A stretch of DNA of 64,000 nt from Archaeoglobus sulfaticallidus PM70-1 (GCF_000385565.1 NC_021169.1:1-64000); one strand, 5' to 3'; counted from the first letter of the stretch, positions 50,778-59,578 are shown. Numbers and translations: made by a program. The notes: generated from the letters alone by a model not told the origin.

Positions 50778-51665
50778 TTACCATTCCTCAAAGATTTCAT
50801 CTAAATCTCTTCTTAAATCAGTTTTCGGCTCAAATCCAAGCTTTCTGGCTTTTGATATATCTGCACATGACCTTCTTATATCTCCCGGTCTAGGCTTATC
50901 AAAAACCGGCCTACTGTTGATGCCAGCGATTTCCATGATAATTTCAGCAAGCTCCTGAATAGAAGTTTCCCTCCCAGTTCCAACATTATACGCTCCTCCA
51001 TTTACTCCTTTTTTAACAGCTATCTCTATAAAATCGACTACGTCCCTAACGTGGATAAAATCTCTCGTCTGATTCCCATCCCCATAAATTACTGGAGGAA
51101 GTTTCTGCTTAACTCTTGAAATGAATTTGGCTATTACGCCAGAGTAGGGATTGCTTGGATCCATTCTCGCTGAGAAAACATTGAATGGTCTGATTGTGAC
51201 AGTATGGATTCTGTCTGAGAAAACTCTACAGTAGTATTCACCAGTAAGCTTGCTAACTCCATAGGGAGAAATAGGATTCTTTGGATGTTCTTCATCAACT
51301 GGAACATACTGGGGATTTCCATAGACAGCGGCAGATGAGATATAAACGAATCTACTGACTTCAACGTCTGAACAGGCTTTTAAAAGGTTAATCGTAGAGA
51401 TTATGTTGTTTCCAGCATCATAAACAGGATTACTCCAGCTGTTCTCAACAGAAACCTGAGCTGCCAAATGAACAACAGCATCCATATCCCTAACAACCTT
51501 TCTCACAAACTCGCAATTCCTTAAATCACCCTGCAAAACCAAATCTCTCAGATCCTTAATCGGACAACGCCTTAAATCAACTCCAATAGCATCACAATTA
51601 TCTACAAACCTTTCCAGCACATATGAGCCGATTTGTCCTGATGCACCAGTAACGAGAATTTTCAT
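50778..51665 (-). CDS. NAD-dependent epimerase, UDP-glucose 4-epimerase-like
   Basis: 295-residue extended SDR. TGASGQIGSYVLERF is the NAD motif, the serine lies in SSAAVYGNP and the YGVSK (Y-x3-K) motif follows. RPFNVFSARMDPSNPYSG and GDGNQTRDFIHVRDVVD are typical of UDP-hexose 4-epimerases. It probably supplies UDP-galactose-type sugars for the locus. A gene for a membrane protein starts directly after its stop. Confidence 0.88.
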   Translation of the reverse strand: MKILVTGASGQIGSYVLERFVDNCDAIGVDLRRCPIKDLRDLVLQGDLRNCEFVRKVVRDMDAVVHLAAQVSVENSWSNPVYDAGNNIISTINLLKACSDVEVSRFVYISSAAVYGNPQYVPVDEEHPKNPISPYGVSKLTGEYYCRVFSDRIHTVTIRPFNVFSARMDPSNPYSGVIAKFISRVKQKLPPVIYGDGNQTRDFIHVRDVVDFIEIAVKKGVNGGAYNVGTGRETSIQELAEIIMEIAGINSRPVFDKPRPGDIRRSCADISKARKLGFEPKTDLRRDLDEIFEEW

Positions 51666-51708
51666 AATTTACACCAACTTAAAACAACCTCAAGATGTTC
51701 ATAATCTA

Positions 51709-52206
51709 TCACTTATGCGGTGGATAGAACCAGTCCCAGGGCTTGTTGCAGCGGGGATCATCTTTTCTTCCGTTTATGACCCTAGGCACAACTGTGGGAT
51801 CGTTCCAAGGTCTTCTGATTTCATCTGGGCTTTCGTGATCGTACAGTCTGTTAACGAAGTAAACAAGCATTGCTGGTTCACTTCCAACAGCTCTAAAGCC
51901 ATGCCAGTAGTGGCCTGGCACCCTCACCACCTGCAGGTTTTCGCCTGTTGAAACTATTTCGTTAGGCTCCTGAGTTTCATCATCGTATGCACATATCTTG
52001 ATGGCTCCCTTAATGCAGACGAAGTAATCAACCTGTCCCCTCTCATGTCTGTGCCATGCCCTTACAATGCCCGGGTAGGTGATGGAGAGGTTTGCCTGGA
52101 CTACCTCATCCTGGAATACATTCCAGTCCTCACGCATTATCTCGGTGAAGAATCCTCTTTCATCTGCAAATCTTTTTAAAGGCTTGACTAGTATTCCTTC
52201 CATCAC
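51709..52206 (-). CDS. rfbC: dTDP-4-dehydrorhamnose 3,5-epimerase-like protein
   Basis: 165-residue cupin of the RmlC family. It has FADERGFFTEIMRE at the N-terminus, RAWHRHERGQVDYFVCIKG with the catalytic histidine region, and VPGHYWHGFRAVG. RmlC converts dTDP-4-keto-6-deoxyglucose toward rhamnose. Here the neighbouring RmlA is truncated and no RmlB or RmlD is seen, so it may be an orphan or act on another sugar. Confidence 0.82.
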   Translation of the reverse strand: MMEGILVKPLKRFADERGFFTEIMREDWNVFQDEVVQANLSITYPGIVRAWHRHERGQVDYFVCIKGAIKICAYDDETQEPNEIVSTGENLQVVRVPGHYWHGFRAVGSEPAMLVYFVNRLYDHESPDEIRRPWNDPTVVPRVINGRKDDPRCNKPWDWFYPPHK

Positions 52207-52225
52207 TTCATCACCGCTTAAATTC

Positions 52226-52423
52226 CTAAAGTTTCAATATCTCTTTTGTATCTTTATTAGGCCCGATAATGATTCCTATGTCTTTAACACCGGCCTCTAT
52301 AACATCCTCAATGGCATAAAACAGCACAGGTTTATTCGCCACTGGAATTAACTGTTTTTGCTGAGAATATGTCAGAGGGCGAAGTCTTGTACCGTGTCCA
52401 CCGGATAAGATAAGCGCTTTCAT
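52226..52423 (-). pseudogene. Truncated glucose-1-phosphate thymidylyltransferase
   Basis: Encodes the first 65 residues of an RmlA/RfbA-type enzyme ([20 protein letters not shown], with the GGxGTRL pyrophosphorylase motif, then [20 protein letters not shown]), then stops at KEILKL. Family members are about 350 residues in archaea. The sugar-binding and catalytic Asp parts are gone. It is 19 bases upstream of rfbC. Confidence 0.8.
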
Positions 52424-52664
52424 AAACCAACCTCCAGTTATTATATCCCTTTTAATTGCTCCATAATTTATAAAATTTTTCGTTCATTACATTCTGATAT
52501 ATTGAAATTATCCTTTCTGTTCGAAAAAATAACAATCTTTGTTTTAAAGAAATGATCAAGATCCTAATTCCTGGCTTTACAGGGATTTTACCAAGTAATC
52601 AAAATTAGGTAGATTCTACCACTGTTTAGATTGTTTGGTTCTTATTACTGCACAAATCCTGACA

Positions 52665-52806
52665 AGAACCAATCCACTGCCAGTACTTCCTTATCGGCTA
52701 CCAGATAGATCAGCTTTGTATCTAAACACATAAACTGTAACCGTTAAACAAAGCATCCCCAAACAAGCAGCAAACCCCATGGCGAAGATAAAGGAATCCG
52801 CAAAGT
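52665..52806 (-). pseudogene. C-terminal tail of an MFS transporter
   Basis: The minus strand encodes FADSFIFAMGFAACLGMLCL and on to VFRYKADLSGSR, then a stop. The DSFIFAMGFAACLG pattern resembles the last membrane helix of MFS drug exporters. A second, more broken copy lies at 55470-55615. The rest of 52424-52929 holds nothing recognisable. Confidence 0.4.
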
Positions 52807-52929
52807 GTCAAAAGGACGAAGCAGGAATGAAAATGCCAGCATAGACAAGCAAAACTTTGAAGTGGAAATCGCTATTTATCTATTTATTGGCCATATACTA
52901 GATGTAACTCCATTGTTTACCACCTCTCT

Positions 52930-53596
52930 CAACCAGACTCTTCTCTTGCTTTGCAATAACAATCCATTAAAAACCAGAAAGATAGTAAGAACTGTCCTGG
53001 AATCCCCTCATCGCCGAAGCTCGGTTTCAGCCAGCACAGGTTTAAACTGGTCAGGTAACATCCACCAGTCCTGATTTTTATTTTTATTAGCATTTTTTAC
53101 AATAGCATAAAAATTTTGTGATTCTTTTTGAATGAACTTGAGACTTGTGTAATCGATCTGACAACCAGCTGAAAGTAAAGCTGTGCCTTTTCTGCAGTGA
53201 TGGATCAACCATACTGAATCTCCTGAACTTGCTGGATTTTCCATTTTCTTTTTGCGTATGGTGCTCTTTTTTAATAGGTTTTGATTTTCAAGCGTAAGTT
53301 GTTGACAGGCAAACTTACCTGAGATAATATATCAACAGCCAACATACAGAATCTCTTCCCCCCAAATGTCTTACTGCCGTTTCTGGTTGCAGCACGAACA
53401 ACAACTGCCAGCACCACTAGCAGCCATCCTGCAATCATCACTCTGTACCACCCCCACGATTCCTCCCAGCTAAACGGAAACAGCAAAGGTATTCCACTGC
53501 TCACATGCTTTAGCAACAAATCAAGCATGTAATGAGTGGTAAAACCAAACACCAGCAGAAAACACCGTGAGATCATAAAACAGCAGAGAAATCAAA
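52930..53596. repeat. Repeat element copy B plus truncated hydrolase gene
   Basis: Paralogous to 49310-50124. The right-hand part (53340-53596, minus strand) encodes GFTTHYMLDLLLKHVSSGIP and LLFPFSWEES, a broken copy of the DUF457 hydrolase at 49876. The left part (52985-53260) matches the repeat, including the inverted tract and the transposase-like scrap (SAGCQIDYTSLKFIQKESQN). It is a duplicated segment that has decayed. Confidence 0.7.
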
Positions 53597-53670
53597 TCTT
53601 GTTTCTAAAAAATAGAATCTTCCATTTTTGACTAATTCTTTTAATCCTGTGCAAGCATCTCTCGCTTTGC

Positions 53671-54363
53671 TCACAGAGACTCGTTTGCTTCTTCTAAATA
53701 TTCTTTGAAGTGAACAAGCCCTTTCACAGTCCCAATCTGTTCCATCAGGACATCAATACGATCCAGTATCCCCGGGATTAAGATCCTGAGAGAGTTATCC
53801 ATGGAAAGCTGGTTTTTGAGCTCTTGGATTATTATCTCAAAATCCAATCCAGCTTCAACAAGCATCACTAAATCCTCAACATCCCTCACTCTTTCAATTG
53901 AAGTTATGGTTTTAAACAAGAAGATGTCTTCTTTTGAAACAAGATATATCTCAAAAAGCTCGTGAGATGAGAATTCTCCTGGAACCTCAGCCCTCGCAAC
54001 CATACCTTCGGATAAATACAGCTTGTTGAGAATCCTCTCCACGAAAACATCGAGACTAAATTTTTCCACTGGATGTTCATATCTGGCTGTCATTCCCAGG
54101 TCGTATTCCCATTGAGACCTATACACTCTCCTGTAGATTGGGAGTCGTGGTACCGGAGTTTCTAAAAGACTTTGCAGAAGGGTGAACTGTTCTCTGCCTA
54201 ACACCACAATGTCAATGTCCTTTGTTGCACTCTTCAGTCCTCTAAGAGCCAGATTCCCGCCACCAATCAGGTAAGCTCTCAGGGGCTCAGCACCAAGTAG
54301 CTTCGCCTTCTCTTCCAGCAGGTGGAGTTCGGACACAATCCTTTCTCTAGTTACTTTGTCCAT
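53671..54363 (-). CDS. Nucleotidyltransferase (AbiEii/DUF6036-like)
   Basis: 230 residues. The nucleotidyltransferase core is visible at 28-55 (AYLIGGGNLALRGLKSATKD then IDIVV), the GG...DxD pattern of AbiEii/MenT-like toxins, which transfer nucleotides to tRNA in known cases. A second acidic cluster is FSLDVFVERIL. It overlaps the upstream winged-helix gene by 13 bases. Together they look like a type IV-type or NTase toxin-antitoxin pair. Confidence 0.72.
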   Translation of the reverse strand: MDKVTRERIVSELHLLEEKAKLLGAEPLRAYLIGGGNLALRGLKSATKDIDIVVLGREQFTLLQSLLETPVPRLPIYRRVYRSQWEYDLGMTARYEHPVEKFSLDVFVERILNKLYLSEGMVARAEVPGEFSSHELFEIYLVSKEDIFLFKTITSIERVRDVEDLVMLVEAGLDFEIIIQELKNQLSMDNSLRILIPGILDRIDVLMEQIGTVKGLVHFKEYLEEANESL

Positions 54364-55292
54364 ATCTCTTCACCAAAATATGCCCTGAAAGTTTCCTCAA
54401 CTTCTTTTATGGATGGGTAGGGGTACCTTCCAGCCTCTTTACCCTCCAGAAGTCCCAGTAAATTCTTTACACTTACATCATATTTTTTACCCAGCTCAAA
54501 AAGCTTCCTTTCGCTTATTTTGTCCCTGTGCGCTAACAGGAGAACCGCTGAGTATAAAATTGTCCTTGGACTGAAATCAATGAGCAGTGCATGCGTTACT
54601 ATGTTCTCCAAAGAAAGCTCCTTCACTTTCTCAGAATAATAGTAGTGGTATTGTCCAGTTCCAATAAGATCCAATCCAAAATCGCCAAACCTTTCGACTC
54701 CAGTCAGATGAAAGTTTCCAGCCTTTTTTCCCCTATATTCTCTTGTCGACAAAATAAACTCTCCAACTCCACCCCACACTACAGCAGAATCCTGAGAAAA
54801 CTCTCTCGCTTTGATAGAATTTTGCAAATCACAGAATTCCTTAGCAAACTCATGAAATAATCTGTACCTCTCTATTAAGAAGTATTTTCTCTCTTTCTTT
54901 CTTTTCCCAAGTATGCCATAACTGGAGAGCCTGTCAACTATGTGGTAAAATGTGCTCCTAGAGAGATTGCTTCTTAAACAAATCTCATGAGCACCCAAAG
55001 GAGCTTTGAGGACGGCAAGAAGTGCAAGAGTTTTCCCGCTTAAAATTACCTCAAGAGGCATGTGGCTAAATTTATGGGTTAATCTCCTGAATAACTCTGC
55101 TGGCTTTGCATCACTTGGTGATACTCGTTTATGCTTTCCTTTTTTTCCTGTCTTCACCAAACCTTTCCTTTCAAGAGATGTAACTAGGGTGGAAGCTCTG
55201 TAAATGGATATGTCTAACTCCTTGGCTAACTGAGATATGGTTCTTTCTCTGCTGAGCTTTAAAAGTAATGTAACCTCCATTCTTGACAGCAT
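54351..55292 (-). CDS. Tandem winged-helix protein paired with the nucleotidyltransferase
   Basis: 313 residues. Residues 1-65 form one winged helix (RTISQLAKELDISIYRASTL VTSLERKG pattern); about 85-140 form a second (GAHEICLRSNLSRSTFYHIV). The rest is uncharacterised, with YRGKKAGNFHLTGVERFGDF. It probably regulates the operon and may be the antitoxin. ATG 55292 is used; a TTG five codons upstream is possible. The TATA-like AAAATATATAG near 55320-55330 fits a promoter on this strand only loosely. Confidence 0.7.
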   Translation of the reverse strand: MLSRMEVTLLLKLSRERTISQLAKELDISIYRASTLVTSLERKGLVKTGKKGKHKRVSPSDAKPAELFRRLTHKFSHMPLEVILSGKTLALLAVLKAPLGAHEICLRSNLSRSTFYHIVDRLSSYGILGKRKKERKYFLIERYRLFHEFAKEFCDLQNSIKAREFSQDSAVVWGGVGEFILSTREYRGKKAGNFHLTGVERFGDFGLDLIGTGQYHYYYSEKVKELSLENIVTHALLIDFSPRTILYSAVLLLAHRDKISERKLFELGKKYDVSVKNLLGLLEGKEAGRYPYPSIKEVEETFRAYFGEEIWTK

Positions 55293-55307
55293 AATTTCAC
55301 TGTCCAA

Positions 55308-55753
55308 AAATTGGCAAGTAAAATATATAGTACTTTTGGTTTTTTAGACATCTGCTCAAGCTGAAAGGTATACTACAACTCCACCATGTTAGCGAGTATT
55401 AAGTATGTGGTGGGTGGTAAAACAAACATTTGTTCAATGCCAGCTTCCGGCACTTCGTTTACAGTATTGCTTTGCACAAACACTTAAACTGTAACCGTCT
55501 AACGGGTTTCAGTAAACCCTGTAACCCTGTGTAAAAATATTGTAAAAATATTTATAAATTCAATATCCACCAGCAAAAAGCAACATACCCACAAAAACCA
55601 TGGCAAAAATAAAATGATTAATAATAAACTACCCAATTATGAAATTTGTATTTATACTTTTGACATTAAATGTCGTAGTATCATATTATTAAAGTTCGAC
55701 CAATAAATTTTTTTACTCTTTGTTCCCTTCAAATTCCAGGGTGGGGGATTCCT
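55308..55753. other. Intergenic region with an MFS-tail relic
   Basis: At 55470-55615 the minus strand encodes FIFAMVFVGMLLFAGGY and then runs into stops, with flanking bases (AAACTGTAACCGT) shared with 52733-52746. It is a second decayed copy of the relic at 52665-52806. Otherwise A+T-rich, with no gene seen. Confidence 0.35.
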
Positions 55754-56032
55754 ATGCACAAGGAAGAACTTGTATTTCTGCACTTAACGCTGTTTCACAT
55801 GAAGAGGTTCTTTGAAGAGGCAGGAATCGCAAACGGACATTTTGCATCATATGATAAGCTTGGCATTCAGCCTGTGCACATCCATAAAAGCAAGGCTGAG
55901 CACAAAAAAGCAATTCTGACACTCTGCAAAGGCATAACAGACATTTTTAAAGAATCTCAGCCGGAAGATGTCGTTAAAAACCCACGAGTGAGAGAGATGT
56001 TAGAGGTCGTCTGTAGTGTTGCACAGCATTAG
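55754..56032 (+). CDS. UPF0058 family protein
   Basis: 92-residue archaeal protein of unknown function. It matches the UPF0058 pattern: MHKEELVFLHLTLFHMKRFF, GIQPVHIHKSKAEHKKAILT, and LCKGITDIF. Histidines are clustered. It is all-helical. Its 3' end overlaps the convergent acetyltransferase gene by about 33 bases. Confidence 0.85.
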   Translation: MHKEELVFLHLTLFHMKRFFEEAGIANGHFASYDKLGIQPVHIHKSKAEHKKAILTLCKGITDIFKESQPEDVVKNPRVREMLEVVCSVAQH

Positions 56033-56437
56033 ATACGCATCCTCTCCGTCTCTGTAGTAGCTCGGGATTACATCGATAATCTTAAATCCCTTTTTTTTAT
56101 ACAATTTTTGTGCCCTCTCGTTTGAAACCCTGACCTCAAGATAAACTGATTTCTTCCCTCTTTCCCTACACCTTACCAGTGCCTTATCTAACAGTATTGT
56201 ACCTATCCCCATTCCCCTGAACTCCCTCTTCACGGCAAACGAGATTATTTTCGCTGATGAATCCATGTCCATTACCGCAATATACCCAACAACCCTCCCG
56301 CCTATATCTGCCACGAGCAGATCGTCACTGTGAGAGATGTAAACGAACAGATCGTATGACGGGTTAGCTGGCTGAAAAGCTTCTTTCTCTATTTCAAGCA
56401 TATCCTTCACATCTCTGCTAGTGTAACTCCTTATCAC
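56000..56437 (-). CDS. rimI: RimI-like protein N-terminal acetyltransferase
   Basis: GNAT-family enzyme of about 145 residues. VKREFRGMGIGTILLDKALV is the acetyl-CoA binding motif (R/QxxGxG/A) and YLEVRVSNERAQKLYKKKGF the C-terminal substrate part. Archaeal homologues acetylate N-termini of many proteins. GTG 56437 (MIRSYTSRDVKDM) is preferred because a TATA-like TATATATTA lies about 20 bases upstream; an upstream GTG at 56464 is in frame. Confidence 0.88.
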   Translation of the reverse strand: MIRSYTSRDVKDMLEIEKEAFQPANPSYDLFVYISHSDDLLVADIGGRVVGYIAVMDMDSSAKIISFAVKREFRGMGIGTILLDKALVRCRERGKKSVYLEVRVSNERAQKLYKKKGFKIIDVIPSYYRDGEDAYLMLCNTTDDL

Positions 56438-56483
56438 AACCGAAAGCACAGTAATATATAGCACAGAGAAGATATTTAACTAT

Positions 56484-56879
56484 ATGGTCTTCGATGGGCT
56501 CACAGCCTTCATCTCCAAAAACTACAGCGGGAAGGTGGTTGAGGTTTGCTGCGGGAACAGGTTTGATGTTGCACTTGAGCTTTCAAAAAGAGGTTTCAAC
56601 ATAGTCTGCGTGGATGTGAAAAGATTTGAACCGCCAGAGGGGGTTTCATTCGAGTGTGATGATATAAGAAATCCAAGAATCGAGATCTATGAAAACTCAA
56701 GTCTGATATACTCGATAAGACCGCCTTATGAACTGTATAAACACATAATCAGACTCTCCGACAGAGTTATGGCTGACTGCATAATAAAGCCACTGTATGG
56801 AGAGCATCCTGAGGGGTTGGAGCTTGTAAACCACCTGGGCGATTACTTTTACTTAAGGCAGTTGAAATCATTTGAGTAG
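56484..56879 (+). CDS. UPF0146 family protein
   Basis: 131-residue archaeal protein with a small methyltransferase-like Rossmann fold: VVEVCCGNRFDVALELSKRG, then VCVDVKRFEPP, FECDDIRNP and LIYSIRPPYEL. It matches UPF0146. It lacks a convincing substrate domain and has no known activity. It is divergent from the acetyltransferase gene, with only about 46 bases between. Confidence 0.85.
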   Translation: MVFDGLTAFISKNYSGKVVEVCCGNRFDVALELSKRGFNIVCVDVKRFEPPEGVSFECDDIRNPRIEIYENSSLIYSIRPPYELYKHIIRLSDRVMADCIIKPLYGEHPEGLELVNHLGDYFYLRQLKSFE

Positions 56880-56899
56880 AGAGAATCAACCAAAAAGAA

Positions 56900-57961
56900 T
56901 CAATCAAAAATTCTGCCGATCAGCCATTCCGAACTGAACTTCTCCAGATCATCGTAACTCTGTCCAGTCCCAACAAACAGCACGGGTTTGCCGGTTATGT
57001 AGCTTATGGATATAGCCGTTCCACCCTTTGGATCCGCATCCAGCTTTGTCAGAATGCTACCATCAATCCCCACGGCATCGTTGAACATCCTCGCTCTCTC
57101 TATCGCATCATTTCCGGCAAGGCTCTCATCGACGAATATCGTCAGTGCCGGTTTTGTAACCCTCTTTATCTTGCCAAGCTGATCTATGAGGTTCTTTTTC
57201 GTGTGCATCCTCCCTGCGGTATCTGAGAGGACTATGTCTATACCCTTGGCTTCAGCATGCTTTATCGCATCGAATATCACCGCTGCCGGATCGGCTCCAG
57301 TTTTGTGCTTTATTATCTTCACACCCAGATTCTTGGCATGCTCCTCCAGCTGTTCGATCGCTCCAGCCCTGAATGTGTCCCCGGCTGCCACCACAACCGA
57401 GTAGCCCTGACTCGTAAGCCTCTTCGCTATTTTCGCTATTGTGGTTGTCTTCCCAGTACCATTAACTCCAACAAATAGTATGTTCGCTGGCTTATCCACA
57501 TTCCTTACGAATTCATCAAAATCGAATCTGTTCCTGTCGAGTATATCCTTCAAAATGGATTTGAGCTCATCTATAACGATATCCGAAAGCTTCTGACCTA
57601 TTTTCTTTCTCCTTCCAACAAGGCTGTCCTTCAACTTCTGGGTAATCTCATCAACAACATCAAATGCAACATCACTCTCGAGCAGAATCATTTCGAGCTC
57701 GGATAGGATTCCCTCAAGCTTGCCCTCATCAATAATTACCTCTCTCTCAAAAACTACAGCCTTGATCTTATCTTTTAAGCTGACCTTCTCCTTTTTAGCC
57801 TCCTTTTCAACTTCTTTTCTCTTCTCCTCTACCACTTCAGCCTCAACTTTAGGCTCAGGCTTGGCCTCTCTGGCCTCAACCTGCCTAACCTCTTCCCGGG
57901 CTTCCTCCTCATCTACTTTCTTTCTAAAAATTTTCAGCTTTTCCTTGAGCTTTTTGAACAT
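56900..57961 (-). CDS. ftsY: Signal recognition particle receptor FtsY
   Basis: 353-residue SRP GTPase. The acidic, lysine-rich N-terminal 80 residues precede the N domain (IIDEGKLEGILSELEMILLE) and the G domain: GVNGTGKTTTIAKIA (G1), SDTAGRMHTKKNL (G3) and TKLDADPKGG (G4). It docks SRP-ribosome complexes at the membrane for protein insertion. It ends the conserved ribosomal/SRP operon; its start is 7 bases after the prefoldin stop. Confidence 0.97.
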   Translation of the reverse strand: MFKKLKEKLKIFRKKVDEEEAREEVRQVEAREAKPEPKVEAEVVEEKRKEVEKEAKKEKVSLKDKIKAVVFEREVIIDEGKLEGILSELEMILLESDVAFDVVDEITQKLKDSLVGRRKKIGQKLSDIVIDELKSILKDILDRNRFDFDEFVRNVDKPANILFVGVNGTGKTTTIAKIAKRLTSQGYSVVVAAGDTFRAGAIEQLEEHAKNLGVKIIKHKTGADPAAVIFDAIKHAEAKGIDIVLSDTAGRMHTKKNLIDQLGKIKRVTKPALTIFVDESLAGNDAIERARMFNDAVGIDGSILTKLDADPKGGTAISISYITGKPVLFVGTGQSYDDLEKFSSEWLIGRIFD

Positions 57962-57968
57962 ACCTGAA

Positions 57969-58403
57969 CTACTCCTTCAACTGGCTTGATAGTTCAGCAA
58001 TTTCCTTCTGCAACTGCCTTGCCTGAGAATAAACGCCCTCAAGAAGCTGAATATACCTGTCCTTTCCTTTCTGAATTGACTCCTTTCTCTTCTTAAGTAT
58101 ATCCAGAACCTCACTCACTTCTCTCTCGATTACCGCTCCAGCACCAACATCAACAAGCATCTTCTTCGAGTTCTTGATGTCAACATACGCAAACACTCCA
58201 GAACCAAGGTTGATCAGGGCATCAACATCGTCCTCCACTTTCTCAAAGTACTCGAGGGTCTCTATAGTTCTATCAATCTCAGCCTGAACAACATCAACCT
58301 CAAATATTTTCCTCTGGATTTCCTCCGCCTCACTCTGGAGTTGCTGCAGCAATGCCAGCTTCTGCTGGGCTTCCTGAGCTATTCTCTCCTCATCCTTGTC
58401 CAT
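57969..58403 (-). CDS. pfdA: Prefoldin alpha subunit
   Basis: About 144 residues: an N-terminal coiled coil (AQQKLALLQQLQSEAEEIQR), a central beta part (LINLGSGVFAYVDIKNSKKM LVDVGAGAVIE pattern) and a C-terminal coiled coil. Alpha prefoldin forms the hexamer with beta subunits that hands unfolded proteins to the thermosome. ATG 58403 is preceded by GGTGAG; GTG three codons earlier overlaps that site. Confidence 0.95.
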   Translation of the reverse strand: MDKDEERIAQEAQQKLALLQQLQSEAEEIQRKIFEVDVVQAEIDRTIETLEYFEKVEDDVDALINLGSGVFAYVDIKNSKKMLVDVGAGAVIEREVSEVLDILKKRKESIQKGKDRYIQLLEGVYSQARQLQKEIAELSSQLKE

Positions 58404-58429
58404 CAGCCTCACCCACTACATCTAAAAAA

Positions 58430-58612
58430 TTAATTTTCTTCAATCTTTCTGAGTTCCTCTATCTTTATAAGGTTTCTCTTAACCTTATGGTTGCTCCCGA
58501 TCAAAGACAGAACCTTTTCTCTTGCAAAATTCTCGTTATGAGCCTCAACAACCTTTCTGAACTTCGTCCAGATCTCACCATTCCTGAACTTCCCGCTCAC
58601 CTCAAACATCAT
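58430..58612 (-). CDS. rpl18a: 50S ribosomal protein LX (L18Ae/L20A)
   Basis: About 60 residues, the short archaeal form of eukaryotic L18a. FEVSGKFRNGEIWTKFRKVV is the diagnostic start, followed by EKVLSLIGSNHKVKR. It sits between aIF6 and prefoldin alpha as in many euryarchaea. ATG 58612 follows GGGGTGG at five bases; GTG at 58621 overlaps that site. Confidence 0.93.
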   Translation of the reverse strand: MMFEVSGKFRNGEIWTKFRKVVEAHNENFAREKVLSLIGSNHKVKRNLIKIEELRKIEEN

Positions 58613-58632
58613 CACAACCACCCCTTAAACAT

Positions 58633-59289
58633 CTAAATAAAGCCAAGAGCCTCCTCAACCACTCCAAGCTCGAATCCGGTTGTGTCTCTGCCGGCTATAT
58701 ATCCCTTCGTATTCGCCACCACTCCTGTCCCCACCATATCGCTTCCAAAGTTTATCGTCCCCTTCTCCACGGGTACCTTCAGAATATCAGAGAGCCTCTT
58801 CATCTCCCACTCGGTTGAGTTCGGATTCACGAGCGCTCCCTTGTTCGTCACACAAGCTGACATGCCAACTGTCTTTATACCGCCTATCGTGCCCACCAGA
58901 ATCTTTATTCCAAAAAAGTCTGATATCTCCTCAATCAACGCCCTGTCCAGTTCAGGGTGGACAATAGCTCCATAATCGTTGATGAGGATGTTGTTCCCCA
59001 GGCAGGTCATGTTCGTGTCCACAACCCTGACATCAATGTACCTGCTGATCTTTTCTATTTCCTTCTGCCTGACATGCCGGCATACCACTGCTCCTGTGGA
59101 GTTCATGGCCACCATCGCTCCAACCAGCTCAGATCCTGCGATTGTTGTTCTGATAGCCTTTACCTCAAGCTCCTCTTCAACGATTTGGATTACCTTCTCA
59201 TCCCTAACCCCGACAACGGCGTAATCCTCTGAGGCCCTGATATAGAGTCCCACAAGTGGAACGCCCTGAATCGAAAGCAGTTCAGACAT
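58633..59289 (-). CDS. eif6: Translation initiation factor aIF6
   Basis: 218-residue pentein-fold protein with five repeats. IRASEDYAVVG, CLGNNILINDYGAIVHPELD and GTGVVANTKGYIAGRDTTGF are typical. It binds the 50S subunit and prevents its joining to 30S. It lies in the standard place between L31e and LX. Confidence 0.97.
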   Translation of the reverse strand: MSELLSIQGVPLVGLYIRASEDYAVVGVRDEKVIQIVEEELEVKAIRTTIAGSELVGAMVAMNSTGAVVCRHVRQKEIEKISRYIDVRVVDTNMTCLGNNILINDYGAIVHPELDRALIEEISDFFGIKILVGTIGGIKTVGMSACVTNKGALVNPNSTEWEMKRLSDILKVPVEKGTINFGSDMVGTGVVANTKGYIAGRDTTGFELGVVEEALGFI

Positions 59290-59302
59290 CTGCTATCAAA
59301 AA

Positions 59303-59572
59303 TTAATCTGCGAGTTCAACCTCAACTATTCCATCATCGAACTTTACAGCCCTTATTCTGATCCTCGCCGGTGGCTTCTGAATACCCCTCTCCCATATCT
59401 TCTCGTTCAGCCTCGTATCGAACTTGATGTTGTCCGGCTCTGCTTTCATGTGCCTGCTGAGGAACTTCCTGAGGAACTTCATTGCCTTCTTCGCCCTGAG
59501 CCATCTTGGATATGGTTTAAGCTTCTGCCTGAGCCTTACAGAATAAACCCGTTCAAGAACTATCTTGGTCAT
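59303..59572 (-). CDS. rpl31e: 50S ribosomal protein L31e
   Basis: 89 residues, full family length. RVYSVRLRQKLKPYPRWLRA and AMKFLRKFLSRHMKAEPDNI are conserved L31e segments, followed by KFDTRLNEKIWERGIQKPPA. It starts 6 bases after the L39e stop. Confidence 0.97.
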   Translation of the reverse strand: MTKIVLERVYSVRLRQKLKPYPRWLRAKKAMKFLRKFLSRHMKAEPDNIKFDTRLNEKIWERGIQKPPARIRIRAVKFDDGIVEVELAD

Positions 59573-59578
59573 TTCACA

